A DNA stretch of 64,000 nucleotides, taken from Cellulomonas sp. NTE-D12 (GTDB lineage Bacteria > Actinomycetota > Actinomycetes > Actinomycetales > Cellulomonadaceae). The stretch covers positions 3,348,001 through 3,412,000 of the forward strand of contig NZ_AP026442.1 of assembly GCF_027923705.1 (NCBI RefSeq), given 5' to 3'. Position 1 is the first letter of the stretch, and every line of letters starts with the position of its first letter. Both the position numbers and the translations under genes were made by a program. The notes below the pieces were generated by a model, which was not told the origin of the DNA, ran no database searches, and was given only the letters and a program-made list of their open reading frames with translations. Positions 33,982 to 41,928 of this stretch are shown here, one piece after another.

Positions 33982-34869
33982 CTACTCCTTCGTCGCGCCG
34001 CCCGTCGTGTTCATCATCCGGCGCTGGAACACGAAGAACAGCACGGCCACCGGGATGGTCATCAGGGTCGCGGCGGCCAGCTTGATCGGGAACTGGGAGC
34101 CGGCGCTCAGCGCCCCGGACGCCAGCTGCGCGGTGCCCTTGGTCAGCGTGAACAGCCGCGGGCTCTGGGTGGAGACGATCATCTGCGGCAGCTCGTTCCA
34201 GGAGGCCTGGAACGAGAGGACGAACAGGGTGATCAGCGCCGAGCGGGACATCGGCAGCACCACCGACCAGAACCGGCGGAACACCCCGGCACCGTCGATC
34301 CGCGCCGCCTCCTCCACCGACGGGGAGACCGACTCGAAGAAGTTGCGCATGATGAACACCCCGGCGGCGTCCGCCAGCATCGGCAGGATCATCCCGGGGT
34401 AGGTGTCGTAGATCCCGAGCTGCTTGATCACCAGGAACTTCGGGATCAGCAGCACCACGCCCGGCACGGCCATGACGGCCACCAGCCCGGCGAACACGGC
34501 GTTGCGCCCCCGGAACGGCAGCCGCGAGAGCGCGTACCCGGCCATCGAGTCGAACAGCACGCGGCCGGCGGTGACCAGCACGGTGACGATCACCGTGTTG
34601 GTCAGCCACAGCGGCAGGTCGGACTGGAACAGCCGCTGGTAGGCCGCCGTCGTGAACGTCTTGGGGATCAGCGAGACGGGGTTGTTGGCCGCGTCCTGGT
34701 CCGTCTTGAAGGAGTTGGCCAGGGAGACGACGAACGGGAAGACGTAGACCAGCGCGATCCCGACGAGCACCGCGTACCGGCCGGTGACGCCCAGCGGCGA
34801 CCGGCGCCGCCGCACCCGGGTGCGCACCACCGGCCGGGTCACCGGCGCCTGAACCGCTGCCTCAGCCAT
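33982..34869 (-). CDS. Sugar ABC transporter permease, MalG type (unit D)
   Basis: This is a 295-residue CUT1 permease with six helices and EAA loop EEAARIDGAGVFRRFWSVV. Its start overlaps the MalF stop by 8 bases. Together with the SBP at 35959 it forms an importer next to a glycogen-debranching-like enzyme, so maltooligosaccharides or related glucans are the likely cargo (inference). Confidence 0.92.
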   Translation of the reverse strand: MAEAAVQAPVTRPVVRTRVRRRRSPLGVTGRYAVLVGIALVYVFPFVVSLANSFKTDQDAANNPVSLIPKTFTTAAYQRLFQSDLPLWLTNTVIVTVLVTAGRVLFDSMAGYALSRLPFRGRNAVFAGLVAVMAVPGVVLLIPKFLVIKQLGIYDTYPGMILPMLADAAGVFIMRNFFESVSPSVEEAARIDGAGVFRRFWSVVLPMSRSALITLFVLSFQASWNELPQMIVSTQSPRLFTLTKGTAQLASGALSAGSQFPIKLAAATLMTIPVAVLFFVFQRRMMNTTGGATKE

Positions 34870-35935
34870 GGGACCGCCTCCGCCGTGGCGTCCGCTCCCG
34901 CAGCGCCAGCCGCTGCAGCACGGTGAACAGCACGATGATCGCGAAGAGGATGAACGCGATCGCCGCGCCCCGGCCCCACGCGTTGTTGATGAACGACTGG
35001 CTGTAGGACAGGTAGGCGGGCGTCAGCGTGGTGTTGGCCGGACCGCCCTTGGAGCCGACGTAGATCTGGTCGAACAGCTGCCACGTGCCGATCAGCCCCA
35101 GCGTCACCACGGTGAACGTGGTGGGCCGCAGCATCGGCAGGGTGACGTACCAGAACCGCTTCCACGGCCCGGCGCCGTCCATGACGGCCGCCTCGTCGAT
35201 CTCCTCGGCGATCTGCTGCAGCGCCGCCAGGTAGATCAGCATGAACGTGCCCGACGTGGTGAAGATCGCCATCACGATGAAGACGAGCATCGCGGGGCTC
35301 GGGCCGGCCACCCAGTCGAACCACGTCAGCCCCAGGAACCCGTTCCCGGCGGGCGCGTGCACGCCGACCGCCTGCAGCAGCAGCTGCACCACGCCCCGCG
35401 TCTCGGTGAACCACCCCGGTCCCGTGCCGCCCAGCCAGCCGATCACCGCGTTGACGGTCCCGGAGGCGGAGAACAGGAACAGGAAGATCACGGTGATCGC
35501 CACCGACGAGGTGACGGACGGGAAGTAGTAGGCGGTGCGGAACGCACCCTGCCCGGCGATCCGCCGGTTCACCAGCACGGCGAGCAGCAGGGACACCGCC
35601 GTCTGGACCGGCACCACCAGCAGCACGTACCAGGCGTTGTTGCGCAGCGAGGTGCCGAAGTCGGACTGCGCGAGCCCGGGCTTGGCCAGCAGCGCCGCGT
35701 AGTTGGCGCCGCCGACGAACTTCACGGTGGACGAGAAGGGGCTGCCCAGCCCGCTCCAGCTCGAGACCGACACCCACGCGGCCATCGCGATCGGCAGCAC
35801 CAGGAACAGGCCCAGGATCACCAGCACCGGGGCGGTGAACAGCCAGCCGGCCACCCCGTCGCGACCCCGGATGCCGGGACCGCGACGGGTGGCCGACCTG
35901 GCCGGCGCGGACGTCGTGCCCGCCGCGCGCGCCAT
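34862..35935 (-). CDS. Sugar ABC transporter permease, MalF type (unit D)
   Basis: This is a CUT1 permease of about 357 residues, longer than the MalF proteins of units A-C because of extended loops (for example GWFTETRGVVQLLLQAVGVH). The EAA loop is DEAAVMDGAGPWKRFWYVT. The ATG at 35935 has GGAG 6 bases upstream; an alternative ATG at 35947 is in frame. Unlike the other units, only 11-23 bases separate it from the SBP stop and no hairpin lies between. Confidence 0.9.
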   Translation of the reverse strand: MARAAGTTSAPARSATRRGPGIRGRDGVAGWLFTAPVLVILGLFLVLPIAMAAWVSVSSWSGLGSPFSSTVKFVGGANYAALLAKPGLAQSDFGTSLRNNAWYVLLVVPVQTAVSLLLAVLVNRRIAGQGAFRTAYYFPSVTSSVAITVIFLFLFSASGTVNAVIGWLGGTGPGWFTETRGVVQLLLQAVGVHAPAGNGFLGLTWFDWVAGPSPAMLVFIVMAIFTTSGTFMLIYLAALQQIAEEIDEAAVMDGAGPWKRFWYVTLPMLRPTTFTVVTLGLIGTWQLFDQIYVGSKGGPANTTLTPAYLSYSQSFINNAWGRGAAIAFILFAIIVLFTVLQRLALRERTPRRRRSHG

Positions 35936-35958
35936 GACGGTCTCCATGCCGGTCTGCC

Positions 35959-37227
35959 TCAGGACAGGCCGGGCAGCGCCTGGAGGTTGGTCTGCACCTT
36001 GTCCAGGATCTGCTTGGGATCGGTGCTGGACAGCCCGTCGAGCTGGGAGTCGAAGTTCTTGATCACGTCGCTGATGCCGGCGACGCTCGGGATCGACTTC
36101 GACGAGGCGGCGCTGTCGAGGAACGCCGTCTGCTCGGGGAACTGCTGCTTCCACTGGTCGGCGATCGACTGCACGCTCGGCATCACGCCGAACGCCTTGG
36201 CGAACCCGAGCTGCTGGTCCGGCTGGGTCAGGTACGTGACCAGGTCGAGCGCGCCGCCCTTGTTCTTCGACTGCGAGGCCATGCCCCAGCCGCCGTCGTA
36301 CTGGATGGTGCCCTCGCCCTTGGGGCCGGCGGGCAGCTTGACCACCTTGTACTTGACCGACGAGTAGTCCTTGGTCATCGCACCGGAGATCCAGTTGCCC
36401 TCGATGGTCATCGCGGCCTTCTGGGTGCCGAACGCCTCGCCGCCCCAGCCCGCACCGAGCTGCGACGCGTACTTCATCGCACCGTCGGACAGCAGCTTCT
36501 TGGCGTAGGTCAGCCCCTGCACGTTCGCGTCCGAGCTCGCGGCGGCCTTGCCGTTGTCGTCCACCAGCCAGCCGCCGGCCTCGGCCATGAACACACCGAG
36601 CCGCTCGAACTGGCCGGACACCGCCAGGCCCACGTGCTGCGGCGTCGTCAGCTTCTGCGCGACGGACTCCAGCTGGTCCCAGGTGGTCGGGTAGTCCTTG
36701 TCCGTCAGCCCGGCGGCGGTCCACATGTCCGTGTTGATCACCAGGGCCAGCGTCGAGAAGTCCTTGGGCGCGGCGTACTCCTTGCCGTTCACCGTGAACG
36801 CCTTGACCAGGGACGGGTAGAAGGAGTCCTTGTTCTTCAGCTGCGTGACGTACGGCTCGAGGGAGCCGTTGCTCGCGTACGTCGCCACCGAGTCGTTGGT
36901 CACGTAGAAGAGGTCCGGCGGGTTGCCGCCGGCGAAGCCCTGCGACAGCTGCTGGCCCAGGTCGGAGGCGACGTTGACGGTCGCCTGCGTGCCGGACTGC
37001 TTGGACCACGCGGCCACGGCGTCCTTGACGGCGTTGGTCTCCGCGTCGCCCGATGTGCCGATCAGGATGGTGAGCGGCTGGTGGTTGTCGGACGCCACGG
37101 CGGACGACGAGGCCGAGGCGGAGGCGGCGGGTGAGCCGAAGCCGCCGCCGCTGCTGCACGCGGCGAGGGTGGCGGTGGCCGTCAGTGCGGCACCCGCGGC
37201 GAGGAGCGCTCTCCTGGTGATCTTCAT
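35959..37227 (-). CDS. Extracellular sugar-binding lipoprotein (unit D SBP)
   Basis: This is a 422-residue family-1 solute-binding protein. The twin-arginine-like start MKITRRALLAAG leads into lipobox ATLAAC (lipidated Cys24), followed by a long Ser/Ala linker. The mature domain has FYVTNDSVATYASNGSLEPY and a C-terminal TDPKQILDKVQTNL helix. It is the first gene of SBP-permease-permease, 36 bp downstream of lacI. Confidence 0.92.
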   Translation of the reverse strand: MKITRRALLAAGAALTATATLAACSSGGGFGSPAASASASSSAVASDNHQPLTILIGTSGDAETNAVKDAVAAWSKQSGTQATVNVASDLGQQLSQGFAGGNPPDLFYVTNDSVATYASNGSLEPYVTQLKNKDSFYPSLVKAFTVNGKEYAAPKDFSTLALVINTDMWTAAGLTDKDYPTTWDQLESVAQKLTTPQHVGLAVSGQFERLGVFMAEAGGWLVDDNGKAAASSDANVQGLTYAKKLLSDGAMKYASQLGAGWGGEAFGTQKAAMTIEGNWISGAMTKDYSSVKYKVVKLPAGPKGEGTIQYDGGWGMASQSKNKGGALDLVTYLTQPDQQLGFAKAFGVMPSVQSIADQWKQQFPEQTAFLDSAASSKSIPSVAGISDVIKNFDSQLDGLSSTDPKQILDKVQTNLQALPGLS

Positions 37228-37263
37228 CGATGTGCCTCTCTAGCGCGTCGGATGGTGGACGGG

Positions 37264-38319
37264 TCAGGGGTGCGCGGCGGGCGCCGCGACGGAGCTCTCG
37301 CGGACGACGAGCGTCGGCACCAGCAGGCCGGAGTCGGCCGGGTCGCTGGGCCGCCCGTCGAGCTGGGCCAGCACGCTGTCCAGCGCCCAGCGGGCCGCCT
37401 GCTCCAGCGGCTGGCGCACGGAGGTGATGCCGAGGGCAGCGGCGGTCGGGCTGTCGTCGAACCCGACGACGGCGGCCTGCGCCCCCGCGGCCTGCACGGC
37501 GCCCCAGGCGCCGACAGCAAGCGAGTCGGAGGCGCAGACGAACGCCGTCGCACCCGCCTCGAGCAGCCGCCGCGCGGCCTCCGCACCGGACCGGATGCCG
37601 TCCGGCTGCGCGGAGTCCAGGCCGTGCCGGTGCCGCGTCGGCACGCCCGCGGCGCTCATCGACTGCTCCCAGCCGCGGCGCCGCTCGTCACCGGTCCCCG
37701 AGCCGGCGGGCCAGCCGACGAACGCGATCTCGGTGTGCCCGAGGCTGCGCAGGTGCTCCGTCGCCTGGCTGGTGCCGGCGGCGCCGTCGACGTCGGTCCA
37801 CGCGTGCTGCGACTGCTTGCCGGACGCCTGCCGCGCCCACGGTCGGCCGAAGACCGCGTACGGCACGTGCCGCTCGGTCAGCCACCGGTACCGCGCGTCG
37901 TGCGCGTGCGTGCCGACCAGGACGAACGCGTCGACGCTGCGCGCCCGGGTCAGCCGCTCGAACTGGCGCAGCTCGGCCTCGTCGGAGTCGGCGGTGTAGA
38001 GCATCACGCGGTGGTCGTGGGCCTCCGCGTCGCTGGTCAGCGAGTGCAGGAAGGTGTCGAGCACCAGGCCGCTGATGCCGTCCAGCACCGGGTCGAGGCG
38101 GTAGGCCAGCACGCCCGAGCGGGCGGTGCGCATCTGCCGGGCGGCGGCGCTGCGGACGTAGCCGGTCTCCTCGATGGACGCGAGCACGCGCTTGAGGGTG
38201 TCCGGCTGGAGGCGCTCGGGGCTGTTGAGGGCGTTGGAGACGGTCTGCCGCGAGACGCCGGCGTGGGCGGCGACGCTCGAGACGGTGGGACGACGCCCGT
38301 CGCTGCTGTCCGGCGCCAT
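37264..38319 (-). CDS. LacI family transcriptional regulator (unit D)
   Basis: This is a 351-residue LacI repressor with helix-turn-helix TVSSVAAHAGVSRQTVSNAL (about residues 12-31), hinge AARQMRT, and a sugar domain ending in a VVRESS motif. It precedes the unit D importer genes on the same strand and is divergent from the debranching-enzyme gene. Two dyads of TTTGATnnATCAAA type lie between them. It probably represses both directions in the absence of a malto-oligosaccharide or similar inducer. Confidence 0.92.
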   Translation of the reverse strand: MAPDSSDGRRPTVSSVAAHAGVSRQTVSNALNSPERLQPDTLKRVLASIEETGYVRSAAARQMRTARSGVLAYRLDPVLDGISGLVLDTFLHSLTSDAEAHDHRVMLYTADSDEAELRQFERLTRARSVDAFVLVGTHAHDARYRWLTERHVPYAVFGRPWARQASGKQSQHAWTDVDGAAGTSQATEHLRSLGHTEIAFVGWPAGSGTGDERRRGWEQSMSAAGVPTRHRHGLDSAQPDGIRSGAEAARRLLEAGATAFVCASDSLAVGAWGAVQAAGAQAAVVGFDDSPTAAALGITSVRQPLEQAARWALDSVLAQLDGRPSDPADSGLLVPTLVVRESSVAAPAAHP

Positions 38320-38355
38320 CGCCAGCTCCTCTCCATCAAGGGCCTTGCCAGGAGC

Positions 38356-38400
38356 TTTGATCGATCAACTAGGATCGCGACTGCGGTTTGATTGATCAAA
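38356..38400. promoter_or_regulatory. Twin LacI operators of unit D
   Basis: A perfect 12-bp palindrome TTGATCGATCAA (38357-38368) and a near-perfect TTTGATTGATCAAA (38387-38400) have centres 31 bp apart, three helical turns. They lie between the divergent lacI-importer operon and the debranching gene. The sites differ clearly from the AAACGTTT type of units A and B. Confidence 0.75.
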
Positions 38401-38472
38401 TGCCCGGCGTGAGACACAGAGTCGGCCATCGACTTCGTACTGTCAAGCGATGCCCGACGGGGAGCCTGAACC

Positions 38473-40386
38473 ATGAGCGAGCACCTGCAGCCCTTCCTGC
38501 ACGACCTCGAGCTCGTGTTCCGCGCGCCCACCCAGGCGTGGTCCGCGCCCGACGGGCAGATCCGCCCCTCCGCACCCGGCCGCGCCACCGTGCAGGGGGT
38601 GCTGCACTCCGACGTCCGGGTGCTCAGCGAGGCGGTGCTGACGGTCGAGGGCGCCGAGGCGGAGCCGGCCGGCACCGTGCGCGACGGCGGGTCGGTGACG
38701 TTCGTCGGCCTCCCCCGGCACGTCGACCAGCCCGGGGCGGACCCCACGGTGCGCCTGCTCCGTACCCGCAGCGCGGAGCCGGGGTCGGTGTCCGAGACCC
38801 TCGAGCTGCGGTGCGCCACCGCCGAGCCGACCACGGCACGGCTGACCCTGACGCTGTCGTCGGACATGGCCGCCATGGAGGCCATCAAGTCGGGCACCAC
38901 CGTCGACGCGGTGCCCGCGGCACGCACGCCGTCCGGGCTCGTCTGGACGGCGGACGACGTCACGGCCGAGGTCGAGGCCGAGGGTGCCGCCATCGACCTC
39001 GAGGACCCCGCTCGTCCCGTGCTGCGGTGGACGCTGACCGCGGCAGCCGACCGGCCGGCCCGCGTCACCTGGCGGCTGGTGGTGCACGACGGGATCGCGG
39101 TGGTGACGGGGGTGCGGACGCCGTCGCCGCTGGCCATCCCGGCCTTCGGCGCCTCCGCCGACCTACGACCCCGCCGGTTCCTCGACCAGTCCCTCGCCGA
39201 CCTCGACGGCCTGCGCATGGCCCTGCCGTCGCTGCCGGACCAGGAGTTCCTCGCCGCCGGCGCACCCTGGTTCTTCACGCTGTTCGGCCGCGACTCCCTC
39301 TGGGCGGCTCGGTTCCTGCTCCCCCTCGGCACCGAGCTGGCGGAGGGGACGCTCACCGTGCTGGCGTCCTTGCAGGGCACGACCGACGACCCGGCCTCCC
39401 AGGAGGAGCCCGGCAAGATCCTGCACGAGCTGCGCCGCGCCGCGCTGACCCTGCCGTCGGACGGCCTGGCGCTGCCGCCCGTGTACTACGGCACCGTCGA
39501 CGCCACCCCGCTGTGGGTGTGCGTGCTGCACGACGCCTGGCGTGCGGGGATGCCGGTCGAGGCCGTCCGACGCCTGCTCCCCCACGCCGAGCGCGCGCTG
39601 GCGTGGACCGTGGCCGGTGTCCGCGCCGGCTACCTCGCCTACCAGGACACCACGGGCCACGGGCTGGCCAACCAGGGCTGGAAGGACTCCGGCGACTCCA
39701 TCCAGTTCCGCGACGGCCGGCTGGCGGAGGGCCCGATCGAGCTGTGCGAGGTGCAGGGCTACGCGTACGAGGCACTGGCGCACGGCGCGGACCTGTTCGA
39801 GGCGCTGGGACACCCCGGTGCGGAGGCCGACGGCACCGCGCCGGCCGCGCTGCGCGCCGCGGCCGCCGACCTCGCCGAGCGGTTCCGTCGGGACTTCTGG
39901 CTGGAGGACCAGCACGGTCCGTACGTCGCCATCGCCCGGGACGGTAGCGGCGCACCCGTGGACACCGTCACGTCGAACATGGGCCACCTGCCGGGCACCG
40001 GCCTGCTGCGTCCCGACGAGGAGGACGCGGTGGCCCGGCGGCTCGTGCACCCCGAGCTCAGCTCCGGCTTCGGCCTGCGCACGATGGCCACGTCGAGCAC
40101 CGGCTACTGGCCGCTCAAGTACCACGGCGGCTCGGTGTGGGCGCACGACACGGCGATCGCCATCCGCGGCCTGCTCGCCTCGGGCCACCACGCCCAGGCG
40201 CAGCTGCTGGCCGAGGGACTGCTGCGCGCCGCGGAGTCGTTCGGCTACCGCATCCCCGAGCTGTACTCCGGCGACCCGACCACCGGCCCCACCCCGCACG
40301 CCCTGCCATACCCGGCAGCGTGCCGACCGCAGGCCTGGTCAGCGGCGTCCGCCGTCGTGGTCGCCCAGGCGCTGGGCTACCTCTGA
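38473..40386 (+). CDS. Amylo-alpha-1,6-glucosidase / glycogen-debranching-like enzyme
   Basis: This is a 637-residue cytoplasmic enzyme. The N-terminal beta-rich domain (to about residue 215) is the glycogen-debranching N-terminal type (starts VFRAPTQAWSAPDGQI). The remainder is an (alpha/alpha)6 barrel with hallmarks WFFTLFGRDSLWAARF, LANQGWKDSGDSIQF and WPLKYHGGSVWAHDTAIA. Acidic residues in these three segments are likely catalytic or substrate-binding. Family members attack alpha-1,6 branches or related alpha-glucosides. It is divergent from a LacI-controlled importer with shared operators. Its 3' end overlaps the convergent MarR gene by 10 bp. Confidence 0.85.
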   Translation: MSEHLQPFLHDLELVFRAPTQAWSAPDGQIRPSAPGRATVQGVLHSDVRVLSEAVLTVEGAEAEPAGTVRDGGSVTFVGLPRHVDQPGADPTVRLLRTRSAEPGSVSETLELRCATAEPTTARLTLTLSSDMAAMEAIKSGTTVDAVPAARTPSGLVWTADDVTAEVEAEGAAIDLEDPARPVLRWTLTAAADRPARVTWRLVVHDGIAVVTGVRTPSPLAIPAFGASADLRPRRFLDQSLADLDGLRMALPSLPDQEFLAAGAPWFFTLFGRDSLWAARFLLPLGTELAEGTLTVLASLQGTTDDPASQEEPGKILHELRRAALTLPSDGLALPPVYYGTVDATPLWVCVLHDAWRAGMPVEAVRRLLPHAERALAWTVAGVRAGYLAYQDTTGHGLANQGWKDSGDSIQFRDGRLAEGPIELCEVQGYAYEALAHGADLFEALGHPGAEADGTAPAALRAAAADLAERFRRDFWLEDQHGPYVAIARDGSGAPVDTVTSNMGHLPGTGLLRPDEEDAVARRLVHPELSSGFGLRTMATSSTGYWPLKYHGGSVWAHDTAIAIRGLLASGHHAQAQLLAEGLLRAAESFGYRIPELYSGDPTTGPTPHALPYPAACRPQAWSAASAVVVAQALGYL

Positions 40387-40784
40387 GGGATCTGCCCGAG
40401 CGCCGCTCGCGCGCCGTCCCGAACGGTGTGGAGCGCCCGCTCGGCGGCCGCGAGGTCGGCCGGGTCGACGGCCTGCCAGACGGGTCCCATCAGCTGGTCC
40501 ACCCGACCTGTGACCGTGACGATGAGCCGGCGCCCGGCCTCGGTGACCCGCCCCTCGGCCACCAGGCCCAGCGCCGCGAGCTGGTCGATCAGGTCGTCGG
40601 CGTCGGCGAGGTGCGCCTCCGCGCGGACCACGTCCGCCGCCGCGCGGGTGCCGTCCGTCTGGGCCGTCAGCCGCAGCGCCACCCACTGCCGCTGGTCGAT
40701 CCGCGTGCCCGCGAGCACCTCCCCGAGCAGGGCGCCCAGCGCCTTCTCCGTCTGACCGATGAGCTGGGGACCGAAGCCTGTCAT
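40377..40784 (-). CDS. MarR-like winged-helix regulator
   Basis: This is a 135-residue protein with MarR-like helix content: a dimer helix at the start (QTEKALGALLGEVLAG), a DNA-reading core (DADDLIDQLAALGLVAEGRVTEAG) and a C-terminal helix pair. It is more divergent than its neighbour, and the wing is short. It is transcribed away from a second MarR gene, and two GTTGGC-type dyads lie in the 75-bp gap. ATG 40784 is chosen because the operators lie just upstream. Confidence 0.75.
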   Translation of the reverse strand: MTGFGPQLIGQTEKALGALLGEVLAGTRIDQRQWVALRLTAQTDGTRAAADVVRAEAHLADADDLIDQLAALGLVAEGRVTEAGRRLIVTVTGRVDQLMGPVWQAVDPADLAAAERALHTVRDGARAALGQIPQR

Positions 40785-40798
40785 GGCACTCTTCCTTT

Positions 40799-40840
40799 CG
40801 TTGGCGCTGCCAACGGTATCGCACCGTTGGCGTCGCCAAC
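40799..40840. promoter_or_regulatory. Two MarR-type dyad operators
   Basis: GTTGGCGCTGCCAAC (40800-40814) and GTTGGCGTCGCCAAC (40826-40840) are near-perfect palindromes whose centres are 26 bp apart. They lie in the only promoter region for both divergent MarR genes, so at least one of the regulators probably binds here. Confidence 0.75.
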
Positions 40841-40859
40841 AGACCAGTAGGCTCGGTGG

Positions 40860-41294
40860 ATGGTCACTCCCCTGGACGAGCGCGTGACCTGGCTCGTCAC
40901 CCGCGTGCACGCCCGCAGCCACGCCTTGCTGCAGCAGGCGTTCGCCGCCGGCGGTTCACGGCCGTACCACTACCGCGTGCTGCTGGCCCTCGCCGAGCAC
41001 GGCCCCGCCAGCCAGGCCGAGGTGGGCCGGGTCGGCGGCATCGACCGCAGCGACGTCACGGCCGCGCTCGACGTCCTGTGCCACGCCGGCTTCGCCGTGC
41101 GCACTCCCGACGGCACCGACCGGCGCCGCAACGTCGTCTCCCTCACGAGGGGGGGACGACGCGAGCTCGAGCGGCTGGACGCCGTGCTCGACGACGTCCA
41201 GCACCAGCTCCTGGCCATGCTGACCGACGACGAGCGCCGTACTCTGCGGGAGCTGCTGACCCGCGTCGCGACGGCTGACCCGGGCGCCGTCTGA
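40860..41294 (+). CDS. MarR family transcriptional regulator
   Basis: This is a 144-residue MarR protein. The recognition region is GPASQAEVGRVGGIDRSDVTAALDVLCHAGF and the wing contains the family-typical DGTDRRRNVVSLT. It is divergent from another MarR-like gene, sharing two dyads. Neither has an efflux or catabolic gene in the adjacent operon, so the pair may control targets elsewhere. The gene ends 5 bp before the convergent panD stop. Confidence 0.9.
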   Translation: MVTPLDERVTWLVTRVHARSHALLQQAFAAGGSRPYHYRVLLALAEHGPASQAEVGRVGGIDRSDVTAALDVLCHAGFAVRTPDGTDRRRNVVSLTRGGRRELERLDAVLDDVQHQLLAMLTDDERRTLRELLTRVATADPGAV

Positions 41295-41299
41295 GGCGC

Positions 41300-41662
41300 C
41301 TACCGCTCGACGATCTCGTTGCGCTCGTCCAGCACGACGACCCGCGGCACGTGCCGGTGCGCGTCCTCGTCGCTCATCACGCCGTAGGCGACGATGATCA
41401 CGCGGTCACCGACGTCCACGAGGTGCGCCGCGGCGCCGTTGATCTGGATGTCCCGGCCGCCGCGCGGCCCCGGGATCGCGTACGTGGTCAGCCGCGCACC
41501 GTTGGTGATGTCGAGCACGTCCACCTGCTGGTTCGGCAGCAGGTCGGCCGCCTCCATTAGCTCCTCGTCGACGGTGATCGAGCCGACGTACTCCAGGTCG
41601 GCCTGCGTCACCGTGGCGCGGTGGAGCTTGGACAGCATCATCGGCCGCTGCAACGTGCTCAT
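41300..41662 (-). CDS. panD: Aspartate 1-decarboxylase
   Basis: This is a 120-residue pyruvoyl-dependent enzyme that makes beta-alanine for pantothenate and CoA. The family core KLHRATVTQADLEYVGSITVD contains the Gly27-Ser28 self-cleavage site that generates the pyruvoyl group. GDRVIIVAYGVM and the C-terminal PRVVVLDERN strand follow. ATG 41662 gives the usual short N-terminal extension before the MMLSKLHRA start. No other pan gene is in the window. Confidence 0.95.
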   Translation of the reverse strand: MSTLQRPMMLSKLHRATVTQADLEYVGSITVDEELMEAADLLPNQQVDVLDITNGARLTTYAIPGPRGGRDIQINGAAAHLVDVGDRVIIVAYGVMSDEDAHRHVPRVVVLDERNEIVER

Positions 41663-41717
41663 GGCGCGGATCCTATGCGCGATGCCTGACGGCACCCTGG
41701 GACGGCCGGGCGCGAGA

Positions 41718-41748
41718 GAGGCCAGCGCACCGGGTGGTGGCTGGCCTC
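41718..41748 (-). terminator. Hairpin downstream of tRNA-Ser (GCU)
   Basis: A 9-bp stem (GAGGCCAGC with its complement) closes a 13-base loop, 35 bp beyond the 3' end of tRNA-Ser and upstream of panD on the same strand. A moderate terminator is plausible. Confidence 0.45.
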
Positions 41749-41783
41749 GTCACGGGCTGATCAAGAGCAAGAGCAAGAGCGAG

Positions 41784-41873
41784 CGGAGACGGTGGGATTT
41801 GAACCCACGGAAGGGGAGACCCCTTCACGGCCTTAGCAGGGCCGCGCACTAGACCTGGCTATGCGACGTCTCC
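41784..41873 (-). tRNA. tRNA-Ser (GCU)
   Basis: This is a 90-base class II tRNA on the minus strand. The acceptor GGAGACG pairs with CGTCTCC. The anticodon loop CTGCTAA gives GCT. A long variable arm (AAGGGGTCTCCCCTT) is present, and the T-loop is GGTTCAAATC. The discriminator is G and CCA is not encoded. Confidence 0.95.
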
Positions 41874-41928
41874 AAGACGGTGGACAGGCTACAGGTGCCC
41901 TCGTCGTGCACCAAAGCGGCGGCGCGCC

